64,000 bases of DNA from Bacteroidales bacterium (GCA_016938685.1 JAFGUD010000084.1:1-64000), one strand, 5' to 3'; positions 10,032 to 19,693 are shown, counted from the stretch's first letter. Numbers and translations are program-made. Notes: generated from the sequence alone by a model not told the origin.

Positions 10032-10064
10032 TTTGGCTTTATTTTTTGAAAAATTGTATATTTG
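10032..10064 (+). promoter_or_regulatory. Bacteroidota-type promoter for the Uma2-type gene
   Basis: TTTG at 10032-10035 and TATATTTG at 10057-10064 are separated by 21 bases, matching the Bacteroidota consensus. The start codon lies 15 bases after the -7 box, so the leader would be about ten bases or less. Confidence 0.6.
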
Positions 10065-10079
10065 TAAAAAATAATTTCC

Positions 10080-10679
10080 ATGAAAGAATTAACCTTAGAT
10101 TTGAATAAAAGATACTCTTTTGCTGATTATTTAACTTGGTTAGATGACAAAAGGAGAGAATTATTTGATGGTTTCATTAAGATCATGACACCTGCTCCGT
10201 CTTCTTTTCATCAAGAGGTTTCGATTGAAATTGCAAGTGAATTTAGAAATTTTCTTAAAAAGAGAAAATGTAAAGTTTTTCATGCTCCCTTTGATGTTAG
10301 ATTGCCTAATGATGGCAAAACTTCTGATAACGAGATATATACAGTCGTTCAGCCTGATATTTCTATTATTTGTGATTTGTCAAAAATTGACAAAAGAGGT
10401 TGTATGGGAGCGCCTGATTTGATTGTAGAAATAGTATCTTTAAATTCAAAACGAGATATTGAAGATAAATTTCAATTGTATGAAAAACATGGAGTAAAAG
10501 AATATTGGATTGTTTACCCTCATGAAAAAGCGATTTCTGTTTTTGTACTTGAAAATAAAAAATTCCGCTTAGAAGGAATGTTTGCCGAAAGCGGAAAAGT
10601 TAAAGTTAATATTTTTGAAGATTTATTTATTGATATTGAAGAAATATTTAGCTGTGCTGACGATTACAAAGATTTTTGA
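10080..10679 (+). CDS. Uma2-family (DUF820) putative endonuclease
   Basis: The 199-residue protein matches the Uma2 / DUF820 family, which has a PD-(D/E)XK-like nuclease fold. Recognisable segments are an early FDGFI strand with helix, VQPDISIICD (the PD aspartate), GAPDLIVEIVS (the D/E-X-hydrophobic pair), a downstream DKFQLYEKHGVKEYWIVYP helix-strand, and a small C-terminal beta region. The biological role of this family is unclear; members are abundant in cyanobacteria and occur singly in other phyla, often with signs of gain and loss. Here it stands alone, convergent with thyA with a two-base gap and no terminator between them. Confidence 0.82.
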   Translation: MKELTLDLNKRYSFADYLTWLDDKRRELFDGFIKIMTPAPSSFHQEVSIEIASEFRNFLKKRKCKVFHAPFDVRLPNDGKTSDNEIYTVVQPDISIICDLSKIDKRGCMGAPDLIVEIVSLNSKRDIEDKFQLYEKHGVKEYWIVYPHEKAISVFVLENKKFRLEGMFAESGKVKVNIFEDLFIDIEEIFSCADDYKDF

Positions 10680-10681
10680 TT

Positions 10682-11473
10682 TTAAACCGCCACATCAGCT
10701 TTAATATGAGGATGTGCTTCGTAATTAAGCAATTGAAAATCTAAGTATTCAAATTTGAATAAATTTTTTATTTCCGGATTAATTCTCATCAATGGAAGCT
10801 TTTTTGGGTCTCTTGAAATTTGTTCTTTTACTTGTTCTACGTGGTTGAGATAAATATGAGCATCTCCAAGTGTATGAATAAATTCTCCAGGTTCATAACC
10901 GGTAACTTGTGCTATCATCATGGTAAGTAAAGCATAAGATGCTATGTTGAAAGGCACTCCAATAAACATATCAGCACTACGCTGATAAAGCTGACATGAT
11001 AATTTTCCATCTGCTACATAAAACTGGAAAAGTATATGACAAGGAGGTAAAGCCATTTTATCCAAATCACCAACATTCCAAGCACTTACAATATGTCTGC
11101 GAGAATCAGGATTGTTTTTTAAACTGTCAATTACTTGTTTGATTTGATCAATATTTCTATTTTCTGCTGTCCATGAACGCCATTGATATCCATATATTCT
11201 TCCGAGTTCTCCGTCTTCAGCCGCCCAAGGATTCCAAATTCTTACACCATTGTCGGTCAAATACTTAATGTTTGTTTCGCCTTTTAAGAACCAAAGTAAT
11301 TCGTAAATAATTGATTTTAAGTGAAGTTTCTTTGTTGTAACTAATGGAAAACCGTCCTGAAGATTAAATCGCATTTGTCTTCCAAACACACTTAAAGTTC
11401 CTGTTCCTGTACGGTCATCTTTTTTAAATCCGTTGTCTATGATATCTTGTAGAGCGTTTAAATATTGTTTCAT
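10682..11473 (-). CDS. thyA: Thymidylate synthase
   Basis: This is a 263-residue, E. coli-length thymidylate synthase that converts dUMP to dTMP using methylene-tetrahydrofolate. The catalytic cysteine lies in [10 protein letters not shown]; the phosphate-binding arginines are in RTGTGT and QRSADMF, and the folate/dUMP site motif FNIASYALL is present. The C-terminal residues [11 protein letters not shown] match the closing end of the family. It follows deoC on the same strand, another enzyme of deoxynucleotide metabolism. The 86-base spacer holds mutually exclusive hairpins and a candidate promoter, so its expression is probably controlled separately from deoC. Confidence 0.97.
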   Translation of the reverse strand: MKQYLNALQDIIDNGFKKDDRTGTGTLSVFGRQMRFNLQDGFPLVTTKKLHLKSIIYELLWFLKGETNIKYLTDNGVRIWNPWAAEDGELGRIYGYQWRSWTAENRNIDQIKQVIDSLKNNPDSRRHIVSAWNVGDLDKMALPPCHILFQFYVADGKLSCQLYQRSADMFIGVPFNIASYALLTMMIAQVTGYEPGEFIHTLGDAHIYLNHVEQVKEQISRDPKKLPLMRINPEIKNLFKFEYLDFQLLNYEAHPHIKADVAV

Positions 11474-11477
11474 GTTT

Positions 11478-11528
11478 AAAGGAGTTTTTGCAAAAATAAA
11501 AAAACTCCTTTAGTTTTAAAACAAGGAG
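11478..11528 (-). terminator. deoC terminator / attenuator-like alternating hairpins before thyA
   Basis: Read on the minus strand, segment 1 (CTCCTT, 11523-11528) can pair with segment 2 (AAGGAG, within 11500-11511), followed by T7: a simple terminator. Segment 2 can instead pair over 12 perfect bases with segment 3 (11478-11489), which ends five bases before the thyA start codon. The two hairpins cannot form together. Confidence 0.6.
11491..11524 (-). promoter_or_regulatory. Candidate thyA promoter embedded in a hairpin region
   Basis: On the minus strand, TTG (11522-11524) and TATTTTTG (11491-11498) are separated by 23 bases, at the upper limit of the Bacteroidota consensus. The elements lie within the hairpin that ends deoC, so it may be a promoter, part of an attenuator, or both. 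Confidence 0.35.
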
Positions 11529-11559
11529 CTTTTTTATCATTTTTAGATTTTGAATAAGT

Positions 11560-12426
11560 TTAGAAATAATTTATTTCTTTTTCGTAAATAGCACTTAAAA
11601 GTTTGTTCGCAAGACTACTTGCGCCTGTTCTATAAAATTTATTGTTTAACCAATCTTCTCCAAGTACTTGTTTTACAATAGCTAAATAGTGAAGAGAAAT
11701 GTCAGGAGTAGAAATACCGCCAGCAGGTTTTAAGCCAATTTTTTTATTTGTTTCTTCGTAATAATCCTTTATTGCACAGCACATTACGTAAACAGCTTCA
11801 GGTGTAGAACCTATTTTTTCTTTTCCTGTTGAGGTTTTTATAAAATCTCCACCTCCACTCATAGCCAAAATACTTGCTTTGTATATTTTGTCGTAATTTT
11901 CAAGTAAACCTGTTTCTAAAATTACTTTTAAATGTCCTGATTCTGATGATTGTTTGATTTTTTTAACTTCATGATGAATATATGGATAATCTTCGCCTAA
12001 AAATTCGCCGACAGAAATAACCATGTCAACTTCATCTGCTCCTCGTTGCATACAAAGCCTTGTTTCTTTGGTTTTGATTTCTAAAAAAGTTTGAGAAGAT
12101 GGAAAACCACCTGTAACTGAAGCTAAATTTATGCCTGAAACTGATAAGTTTTTTCTTACGGTTTGAACAAAATTTGGATATACACAAATGGCTGCAACGT
12201 TAGGCATTTCCGGAAAATTATTTTTAAACTCATTTACTTTTTGAGTCATTTCGGCTATTTTTTTGTACGTATCGCTGCTGTTTAATGATGTTAAGTCAAT
12301 TGTGCTAAACGCAAGTTTTAAATATTCTGGCGTAAACATTGATTTACTACTTTCTTTTGTTTTTGCCACTGCTTCTGAAACTTCTTTTTCTGTAAAAGTT
12401 CTGTTGAATTTTTCAAGTAATTTCAT
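11560..12426 (-). CDS. deoC: Deoxyribose-phosphate aldolase
   Basis: The 288-residue enzyme splits 2-deoxyribose-5-phosphate into acetaldehyde and glyceraldehyde-3-phosphate in deoxynucleoside breakdown. The Schiff-base lysine lies in FIKTSTGKE and the second active-site lysine in GLKPAGGIS; GADEVDMVISVG is the usual strand carrying the catalytic Asp. The length and the insertions around residues 20-60 fit the larger (E. coli-like) deoC group rather than the short ~220-residue type. It lies between asd and thyA on the same strand; the 33-base gap to asd suggests shared transcription with asd, and a hairpin ends the unit. Confidence 0.94.
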   Translation of the reverse strand: MKLLEKFNRTFTEKEVSEAVAKTKESSKSMFTPEYLKLAFSTIDLTSLNSSDTYKKIAEMTQKVNEFKNNFPEMPNVAAICVYPNFVQTVRKNLSVSGINLASVTGGFPSSQTFLEIKTKETRLCMQRGADEVDMVISVGEFLGEDYPYIHHEVKKIKQSSESGHLKVILETGLLENYDKIYKASILAMSGGGDFIKTSTGKEKIGSTPEAVYVMCCAIKDYYEETNKKIGLKPAGGISTPDISLHYLAIVKQVLGEDWLNNKFYRTGASSLANKLLSAIYEKEINYF

Positions 12427-12459
12427 AATATGATAGTTATAAGGTTTATAAGGAAAATA

Positions 12460-13446
12460 TTAATGGATAAATTTTTGAACTATTTCTGCAATTTGAACTG
12501 CGTTAGTCGCTGCCCCTTTGCGTAAATTATCTGAAACTATCCACAAATTTACTGCTTTTTCGTTAGAAATGTCTTTTCTTATTCTTCCCACAAAGACTTC
12601 ATCTTTATCGTAACTGTCTTTTGGCATTGGATATTTGTTTTCGCCAGGATTATCAACTACAATTATTCCGGCAGTTTCTGATAGAATATTTCTAATTTCA
12701 TCTATCGTAAAATCTTTTTCAAATTCTACATTTACACTTTCAGAATGTCCTCCAACTACTGGAACTCTGACTGCTGTTGCCGAAAGCATTATGTTGTTAT
12801 CGTTCAGTATTTTGCGTGTTTCATTTACAAGTTTCATTTCTTCTTTTGTGTAATCATTTTCCAAAAACACATCACATTGAGGAATAACATTTAAGTCAAT
12901 TTTATGTGGATAAAATTTATCGTCACCTAATCCTGATCGTTCGCTTTTCATTTGATTTACTGCATTCATACCGGAACCGCTAACTGATTGATATGTAGAA
13001 ACAATTACTCGTTTTATGTGATATTTTTTATGCAAAGGAGCAAGTGTCATAACAAGTTGTATCGTAGAACAATTTGGATTGGCAATTATTTTATCGTCGC
13101 TTGTTAAAATATTTCCGTTAATTTCAGGTACAATAAGCTTTTTCGTAGAATCCATGCGCCAAGCAGAAGAGTTATCAATCACAAAAGTTCCAACTTCTGC
13201 AAATTTTGGCGCATATTCTAATGAAACATCAGAACCGGCAGAAAATATTGCAATATCAGGCTTTATTTTAATTGCTTCTTCAATTGAAAGTACTTTATAA
13301 AAATTTCCTTTGAATTTAATTGTTTTATTGTATGACTTTTGGCTACCTATCGGAATTAGTTGATTAACAGGCAAGTTCTTTTCTTCTAAAACCTTAAGTA
13401 TCTTTTGTCCGACAAGACCGGTTGCTCCTACTACTGCAATATTCAT
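12460..13446 (-). CDS. asd: Aspartate-semialdehyde dehydrogenase
   Basis: The 328-residue enzyme reduces aspartyl phosphate to aspartate semialdehyde, the branch point to lysine/diaminopimelate, threonine and methionine. NADP binding is shown by VVGATGLVGQKIL at the N-terminus. The catalytic cysteine lies in NPNCSTIQLV, and the QSVSGSGMNAV segment and the RVPVVGGHSESV stretch (with its catalytic His) are typical. It is full length. It is the first gene of a likely asd-deoC unit on the minus strand, an odd pairing by pathway. Its start is divergent from the giant secreted protein, 87 bases away. Confidence 0.95.
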   Translation of the reverse strand: MNIAVVGATGLVGQKILKVLEEKNLPVNQLIPIGSQKSYNKTIKFKGNFYKVLSIEEAIKIKPDIAIFSAGSDVSLEYAPKFAEVGTFVIDNSSAWRMDSTKKLIVPEINGNILTSDDKIIANPNCSTIQLVMTLAPLHKKYHIKRVIVSTYQSVSGSGMNAVNQMKSERSGLGDDKFYPHKIDLNVIPQCDVFLENDYTKEEMKLVNETRKILNDNNIMLSATAVRVPVVGGHSESVNVEFEKDFTIDEIRNILSETAGIIVVDNPGENKYPMPKDSYDKDEVFVGRIRKDISNEKAVNLWIVSDNLRKGAATNAVQIAEIVQKFIH

Positions 13447-13533
13447 GTTTATTTCAATTATTTTTACCTTTTATTTTATAATTTTGAACAAAATTAAAAT
13501 TTCTTTTTGGTTTATCTTAAAAAATTAAATATA

Positions 13534-16500
13534 ATGCGAAAAATATTTTTTATTCTGTTACTTATCCTCCCTTTGTTTGGGTTTTCTCAGCTCAGTGATA
13601 ATTTTGAAGACGGTGATATTTCAGGTTGGTCTGAGAGTACTGTGGGACATTTTGCTTCAACAACCAATACTCCTTTAAATGGATCATACTCAATGCAACA
13701 TGATTATTTCACTACTGTCACAGCAAATTATCAGGATATAACAAGCATTCCAATAGGTAGTTTAAATGTTGCATCAGGGATAACTACCTGGCAATTTCAG
13801 GTTAAGTATCAAAATTCAACTCCATCTGGGACGAATAAGTGGAATGTCTTTTTAATGGCTGACCAAAATTATACTCAAATGTCTTCTGGTTCTATTAATG
13901 GTTACGTTATTGGTGTTAATTTTGGAAGTACTACAGATGATATCCTTACTTTGAAAAAAGTCACAAACGGAACAGGGTCTACTATTGTTTCTTCATCTTA
14001 TACTTGGGTTACAACTACTCAGGTTGGCATTCAGATTACGAGAACCGGTGCAGGAGATTGGGAATTATTTATGGATACTGATGGTGGCTTTGATAATCTT
14101 GTAAGTATAGGAACCGGTAGCGATGCTACTTTTCAAACAGCTTCCTTTTTTGGTCTTGTTTTCGATTTTACTAAAACTTATTGTCAAAAATTGTGGATAG
14201 ATGATGTTAGCATTGTTGGTGCTGCCGGTAATGATGATAATTCTCAAGTTCTTATCGGAGACGACGCAGAGCCTGCAACTATTTCCTCGCTTGTTAATTC
14301 TGCTAATGGAATAGAAGTTTTTGATGTGAAATTGCAAGATATAGGAGGTGACGGTTTTGCCTCAATTATAAATAGTCTCACTTTTTCGCAGGGAGACAAC
14401 AACGATGTTGCTGATTGGACAGATGCGATTGCCGGTGCTAAATTATTTGGTTCTGATATTCCTTCCGGAATTAGCGGTACAATTACTTCTACCGGAATTA
14501 GTTTTTCTCAGACTTCTATGATTTCTGTAAATAATGCAACTACTGAAAATTATCAACTTTATATCTGGCTGAAAAATGATTTATCAGCTGTGAATGATAA
14601 TGATAATCTTGAATTTAAGTTAGATTTTAACGATATAGTTTGTGATTTTTCAGGTTCTTCTTTCGGTAGTGGAGTTGTTGAGAGTGGAAATACGAACAAT
14701 GCAATTGATATTGAAGCAACTAAACTTACTTTTTTGGGAGTTCCTTCAGCTGTTGGTCAAAATCAGGATTTTACTTTGACGGTTTTAGCAACAGACGCTA
14801 ACGGAAACGTTGATTTAGACAACACAAATTCGGTGACATTGTCTAAAAATACAGGAACCGGCACATTATCTTCCGTGAGTGGACTTACAAAAAGTTTAGT
14901 TTCCGGTGAGAAAACATGGCCTGATTTACAATATAGCGCTCTTGATAATTTCACTATTTCTGCTACTTCAACAGGTTTAACCGGTATAACTTCGGGTAGT
15001 ATTATATGTAGTGAATTTGTTTATTTTTTGAATGATAATTTTGAAGACGGCGATATTTTGGGCTGGTCTGAAAGTGATGCCGGACGTTGGGCTGCATCTG
15101 ATTTTGCTCCAATTAATGGTGTTTATTCTGCTCATGTAGTTTATGAAACTTCTGTGACCGCAAATTATTCAGATAAAATTAGTCATTCAATGGCTGGGGT
15201 CGACTTAACTGCTGATTCTACAATTTGGATGTTTAATGTAAAATTTACAAATCCTTCACCTTCTGGCACTAATTCGTGGTACGTTTTTTTAATGTCTGAT
15301 CAGGACAAATCTCAAATGTTTCCGGGTGGAACAATAAATGGTTATGTTTTTGGTCTCAATTTTTCAGGGACTGATGATATTTTAAAATTGTGGAAAGTTA
15401 CAAATGGATCTGCCTCAGAAGTTATTTCAACCGTTTTTGATTGGAATAATTTTGACGCAAGTGTTCCAAAATCAGTTATTGTTTCTCGATCTACATCAGG
15501 AGATTGGGAAATTAGAATTGACGAAGATGGTGGTTTTGATAATCTTGTGTCTTATGGTACAGGTTCTGATAATAGTTTTCTTGATGCGTCTTATTTTGGA
15601 ATGGTTTATAATTATACAAAAACTAATTCTTTGAAGTTTTGGATAGACGATATTTACGTAGGTCCTCCAATTCCTGATACTGATGCTCCGTATATTACAG
15701 ATGTTGAAGTACTTTCTTCTAATTCTGTGCAATTAACTTTTAATGAAGATGTTGAAGAATCAACTGCTGAAACTGTTACAAACTATACAGTTGATAATAG
15801 CATTGGAAATCCAAATACAGCTGTAAGAAGCGCAACAAATCATAGAGTTGTTGATTTGTCCTTTGGAGATGATTTTATTGAAGGAACTACTTATGGAATG
15901 TTAGTTGAAAATATTGAAGATATTGTTGGTAATGTATTGTTAGACGAAGTTGTTAATTTTGAATGGCAAAACATTGATATAATGTCTGTTAGGTTTGTTT
16001 CAACTACTGAATTAGATGTGAAATTTACAAAAAATGTGGATTCTGCAACTGCTGTTCAATTGACTAATTATTCTGTCAATAATTCAATAGGGAATCCTGT
16101 TTCTGTAGTTTACGATGGTGTTGAAAAAGATATAGTTCATCTTACTTTCGGAAGTTCTTTTCAATATGAACAAAATTATACCTTACATGTTATAAACGTA
16201 GAGGATTTGTATGGAAATTCAATTTCACCAACAGATTACGATTTTGTTTTCTACATGGTTCGTCGTTATGATGTTGTAATAAATGAAGTTATGGTTGATA
16301 TTAATCCTGATCCTGTTGCACTTCCTGCAAATAAATATATTGAAATTTACAATGTTTCAAATTATGATATTGATATGACCGATTGGTCTTTAAAAATAGG
16401 ATCAAATACAGAACTTATTTTTCCTCAACTTATTTTAGATGCTCATAGTTATGCTATTGTTTGTAATGGAGATGTGGCTTCTTCGTTTTCTCCATACGGT

Positions 16501-19275
16501 CTTGTTGTTCCTATTCTTACAGAAAGTTATCTAACTTCAACTACCGGTAAACAAATTACCATAAAAGATACAGAAGGGGAAATAATAGAACAAGTTTTTT
16601 ATGACCCTGAAAATTGGTACAATGATCCTGATAAAGATGATGGCGGTTGGTCTATGGAAAGAATTGACCCTACTAATTTTTGCAATCAAAATAGAAATTG
16701 GCGAGCAAGCGAAAATTATACAGGCGGAACTCCCGGAATGATAAATTCTGTTTACGGTAGTAATCCTGATGACGAATCTCCTTTTATTGAGGACGTTTCT
16801 CTTGTTACTTCATGTGATATTATAATTGACTTTTCAGAAACAGTTGATACTGTCCAAGCTACGTCAATTATTAATTATATTTTAAATACAAATACAATTC
16901 CTTTTGAGGCGAAAATTGATTATGATGATAATTCAATTGTTCATTTGTATTTTCTTGACCATTTTTTATTTAGTAATAATAGTCTTGTTGTCTCAAATGT
17001 GTCAGATTATTGTGGAAATGTAATGTCTGATACTACCATAAGTTTCTTCTATGAGCTTATCCATGCAACAGATGTTGAACCGAAATCTGCAACTCAGATC
17101 AAGGTTTATTTTTCTGAACCGGTTGATAAATATTCTTCTGTAAATCTTTTTAATTATTCTGTCGATAATGGAATTGGAAATCCGATAGTAGCAACAAGAG
17201 ATGCTAATGATTCAAGTGTAGTTCATTTGCTTTTTGATACCGAATTTAGTGAGGATGTTCAAAATCTACTGACTATCAATGGAGTTAGCGATGTAAATGG
17301 GAATGAGATGATTGAATCTTCTTTATATTTTACTTATCATATTACACAACCATTTGATATTGTTGTCAATGAATTAATGCTTGACATTAATCCTGTTCCT
17401 CTTGGTTTACCGGAGGCTCAATATTTAGAGCTTTTTAATACAACTCCTTATGATATATGGTTGTCTGATTGGGTATTTCTTGCTGAGTCTCAAACAGAAA
17501 GAATTTTTCCAACCGTTAAAATAGAGTCTAATGGGTTTGCTATTGTTTGTAATGAATTAAAAGAAGATTTATTTACAGATTTTGGAAAAACTGTGCCTAT
17601 TCTTGGCTCAAGTGATTTAACTCAAAGCGGGAAAGAATTAGAAATTTTCGATAATCGTTCAAATCTGATTTATCATGTTCGTTATTCAGACGCTTGGTAT
17701 AACGACCCGGACAAGGATAATGGTGGTTGGGCTTTGGAAAAAATTGACCCGTTTAATTTCTGCGAAAGTGGATTTAATTGGGCTGCTTCAGTAGATATTT
17801 CAGGTGGTACTCCCGGTCGCGATAATTCTGTTTATAAAGCGAATCCTGATACTGTTGGAATTAAACTTGTTAAAGTTATAGTAAAATCCTCAAATCAAAT
17901 TCTTGTTCAATTTTCAAAAAGTTTATCTTTTGAAACAGGCTTTGATGTTACAAATTATAATGTTGCAGGAATTGGTAATCCGATTCTTGTCAATCTTGTT
18001 GATACAAGTTATTCAACTGTTAATTTATATTTTGACACTCAATTTACAGACAAACAAGAATATACACTAACTGTTGATGGTGTTTCTGATGATTGTGGAA
18101 ACATAGTTTCAGGTTCTTCTTTAAATTTTACTTATTATTTAATTCATCCTGAATATGTTTGGGTTTTAAATCAAAACCAACTACAAGTTAAGTTTTCGGA
18201 AGAAGTTGATTATGCAACCGGAATTACAAAAGATAATTATGTTGTTAATAATCAAATAGGTACGCCTAATTATATTGTTCGAGGTACTAGTGATCCTTCG
18301 ATTGTTTTTCTTCAATTTTCGACAAATTTTACCGATGGTGTTGCTTACGAAATAGCTATCGAAAATATTCAAGATGTGAATGGTAATGTTATGGAACCTG
18401 CTGTATTAGATTTTATTTTCTACAAAGCAAAAGTTAATGACATCGTTATTAACGAGGTTTTGTATAATCCGTATACAGGCGGTGTAGATTTTGTTGAACT
18501 TTATAATCGTTCAATTTATCCAATAAATATGTTGGATTTGAGAATTGCAAAACGTGACGAAACAGGTGAATTAGCAAGTCCTTATAGAATTTCAAATTAC
18601 AACTTTTTACTGCAACCCCAAGAATATTTGGTTATTACAACTGACACTAACAATATTCAGGATACTTATACTTACGGTGGTAAATTTATTGAATTAAGCT
18701 CAATGCCTTCTTATCCTGATGATGCCGGAACTGTTGTTATTTATGATGAAAAAGATACAATTATTGATGAATTTACTTATAGTCAGGATATGCAATTTGG
18801 GTTGATTAGCGATTATTCAGGTATTTCTTTAGAACGAATTGATTATAACATGCCTGCGCAGGACACCTCAAATTGGCATTCAGCTGCTGAAAGTGTCGGT
18901 TTTGCAACTCCTGGATTACAAAATTCTCAGTACAAAAGTATTGATAGCGTTTACAGTGGAACTATTGTTTTAGATCCGCAAGTGTTTTCTCCTGATAATG
19001 ACGGATATAATGACCAATTGTATATTAATTATCAATTTGAAACCGGTGGATATGCAGCTACTGTTCTTATTTTTGATAAAAACGGAAGACAAGTACGTGA
19101 ATTAGTTAATGATGAGTTGATTGGCACTTCCGGATTTTGGATTTGGGACGGACTTGATGATTACGATCAAAAAGTTCGAGTAGGAATGTACATTGTTTAT
19201 GTTAAAGTGTTTGATTTAGAAGGAAATATTGAAATATACAAAAAATCAGCAGTTGTAGCAGCAATGAAAAACTAG
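13534..19275 (+). CDS. Giant secreted multidomain surface protein (lamin-tail and Ig-like repeats, T9SS-type C-terminus)
   Basis: I start it at ATG 13534 because it gives a clean signal peptide (MRKIFFILLLILPLFGFSQ); an upstream TTG at 13507 would add nine unneeded residues. The ~1913-residue protein contains: two copies of a ~230-residue concanavalin/LamG-like beta domain (beginning DNFEDGDI-GWSES, near residues 20 and 510); about six ~100-residue Ig-like modules of the type found in SbsA (repeating VKFTKNV, NYxVNNSIGNP); and three lamin-tail domains (motifs VINEVMVDINPDP, VVNELMLDINPVP, VINEVLYNP). At the C-terminus is a FlgD-Ig/gliding-type domain (FSPDNDGYND, IFDKNGRQV, WDGLDD). It is probably exported by Sec and T9SS and surface-attached. 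The module count is by eye. It is transcribed alone. Confidence 0.85.
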   Translation: MRKIFFILLLILPLFGFSQLSDNFEDGDISGWSESTVGHFASTTNTPLNGSYSMQHDYFTTVTANYQDITSIPIGSLNVASGITTWQFQVKYQNSTPSGTNKWNVFLMADQNYTQMSSGSINGYVIGVNFGSTTDDILTLKKVTNGTGSTIVSSSYTWVTTTQVGIQITRTGAGDWELFMDTDGGFDNLVSIGTGSDATFQTASFFGLVFDFTKTYCQKLWIDDVSIVGAAGNDDNSQVLIGDDAEPATISSLVNSANGIEVFDVKLQDIGGDGFASIINSLTFSQGDNNDVADWTDAIAGAKLFGSDIPSGISGTITSTGISFSQTSMISVNNATTENYQLYIWLKNDLSAVNDNDNLEFKLDFNDIVCDFSGSSFGSGVVESGNTNNAIDIEATKLTFLGVPSAVGQNQDFTLTVLATDANGNVDLDNTNSVTLSKNTGTGTLSSVSGLTKSLVSGEKTWPDLQYSALDNFTISATSTGLTGITSGSIICSEFVYFLNDNFEDGDILGWSESDAGRWAASDFAPINGVYSAHVVYETSVTANYSDKISHSMAGVDLTADSTIWMFNVKFTNPSPSGTNSWYVFLMSDQDKSQMFPGGTINGYVFGLNFSGTDDILKLWKVTNGSASEVISTVFDWNNFDASVPKSVIVSRSTSGDWEIRIDEDGGFDNLVSYGTGSDNSFLDASYFGMVYNYTKTNSLKFWIDDIYVGPPIPDTDAPYITDVEVLSSNSVQLTFNEDVEESTAETVTNYTVDNSIGNPNTAVRSATNHRVVDLSFGDDFIEGTTYGMLVENIEDIVGNVLLDEVVNFEWQNIDIMSVRFVSTTELDVKFTKNVDSATAVQLTNYSVNNSIGNPVSVVYDGVEKDIVHLTFGSSFQYEQNYTLHVINVEDLYGNSISPTDYDFVFYMVRRYDVVINEVMVDINPDPVALPANKYIEIYNVSNYDIDMTDWSLKIGSNTELIFPQLILDAHSYAIVCNGDVASSFSPYGLVVPILTESYLTSTTGKQITIKDTEGEIIEQVFYDPENWYNDPDKDDGGWSMERIDPTNFCNQNRNWRASENYTGGTPGMINSVYGSNPDDESPFIEDVSLVTSCDIIIDFSETVDTVQATSIINYILNTNTIPFEAKIDYDDNSIVHLYFLDHFLFSNNSLVVSNVSDYCGNVMSDTTISFFYELIHATDVEPKSATQIKVYFSEPVDKYSSVNLFNYSVDNGIGNPIVATRDANDSSVVHLLFDTEFSEDVQNLLTINGVSDVNGNEMIESSLYFTYHITQPFDIVVNELMLDINPVPLGLPEAQYLELFNTTPYDIWLSDWVFLAESQTERIFPTVKIESNGFAIVCNELKEDLFTDFGKTVPILGSSDLTQSGKELEIFDNRSNLIYHVRYSDAWYNDPDKDNGGWALEKIDPFNFCESGFNWAASVDISGGTPGRDNSVYKANPDTVGIKLVKVIVKSSNQILVQFSKSLSFETGFDVTNYNVAGIGNPILVNLVDTSYSTVNLYFDTQFTDKQEYTLTVDGVSDDCGNIVSGSSLNFTYYLIHPEYVWVLNQNQLQVKFSEEVDYATGITKDNYVVNNQIGTPNYIVRGTSDPSIVFLQFSTNFTDGVAYEIAIENIQDVNGNVMEPAVLDFIFYKAKVNDIVINEVLYNPYTGGVDFVELYNRSIYPINMLDLRIAKRDETGELASPYRISNYNFLLQPQEYLVITTDTNNIQDTYTYGGKFIELSSMPSYPDDAGTVVIYDEKDTIIDEFTYSQDMQFGLISDYSGISLERIDYNMPAQDTSNWHSAAESVGFATPGLQNSQYKSIDSVYSGTIVLDPQVFSPDNDGYNDQLYINYQFETGGYAATVLIFDKNGRQVRELVNDELIGTSGFWIWDGLDDYDQKVRVGMYIVYVKVFDLEGNIEIYKKSAVVAAMKN

Positions 19276-19295
19276 TGTTATATTAAAAAATATAG

Positions 19296-19327
19296 AGGAG
19301 TCTTTTAAAATTTAGACTCCTTTTTTT
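19296..19327 (+). terminator. Rho-independent terminator of the giant surface protein gene
   Basis: A perfect eight-base stem AGGAGTCT/AGACTCCT with a ten-base loop is followed by seven T. Confidence 0.88.
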
Positions 19328-19354
19328 GTTTTATATGATTTAAAAACAATTTCT

Positions 19355-19603
19355 ATGACAAGTCAACAAGCTTCTGAAATCGTGAAAATTCTCAAGGGAG
19401 GAAAAGAATATAAATCTGGCCATTATCATTACGGCTATATTTATTATTATTTCAGCAATGATAAATTTTTCAAAAAAAGAGAGGATTTATCTGTAAATAT
19501 TTTTGAACCGACTATTGATATTGAGGAATTTACAGAACAAAATTTTATTGAACATTTGGTGAATGAAGCCGATTTTGAGGAGTTTTGTAGTAATATTCAA
19601 TAA
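19355..19603 (+). CDS. Small hypothetical protein (82 aa)
   Basis: I do not recognise this protein. It is 82 residues long, with an N-terminal helix (QQASEIVKILKGGKEY), a tyrosine-rich middle (HYHYGYIYYYF) that looks like beta strands, and an acidic C-terminal half with TIDIEEFTEQNF. There is no signal peptide or membrane helix. It begins 28 bases after the terminator of the giant protein and ends just before the converging tRNA genes, so it would be a single-gene transcript. The start ATG and a strongly acidic, non-random composition support a real gene, but coding status is not certain. Confidence 0.55.
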   Translation: MTSQQASEIVKILKGGKEYKSGHYHYGYIYYYFSNDKFFKKREDLSVNIFEPTIDIEEFTEQNFIEHLVNEADFEEFCSNIQ

Positions 19604-19621
19604 AAATTTTATTTGAATAAG

Positions 19622-19693
19622 TACCCCCAACAGGACTCGAACCTGTATTTAAAGTTTAGGAAACTTCCGTTCTATCCCTTGAACTATGGGGGC
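19622..19693 (-). tRNA. tRNA-Arg (anticodon CCT)
   Basis: On the minus strand the 72-base sequence folds as a cloverleaf: acceptor GCCCCCA pairing with TGGGGGT (one G-T pair), a D arm with GTTCAAGGGATAGAAC, anticodon stem GAAGT/ACTTT around loop TTCCTAA (anticodon CCT, reading AGG), and T arm CAGGTTCGAGTCCTG. The 3' CCA is not encoded. It lies downstream of tRNA-Asn, separated by that gene's terminator. Confidence 0.9.

Noticed and set aside
10080-10679. Uma2-type gene as part of a restriction system
   Set aside because: No methyltransferase or specificity gene is adjacent; it stands alone between leuS and thyA.
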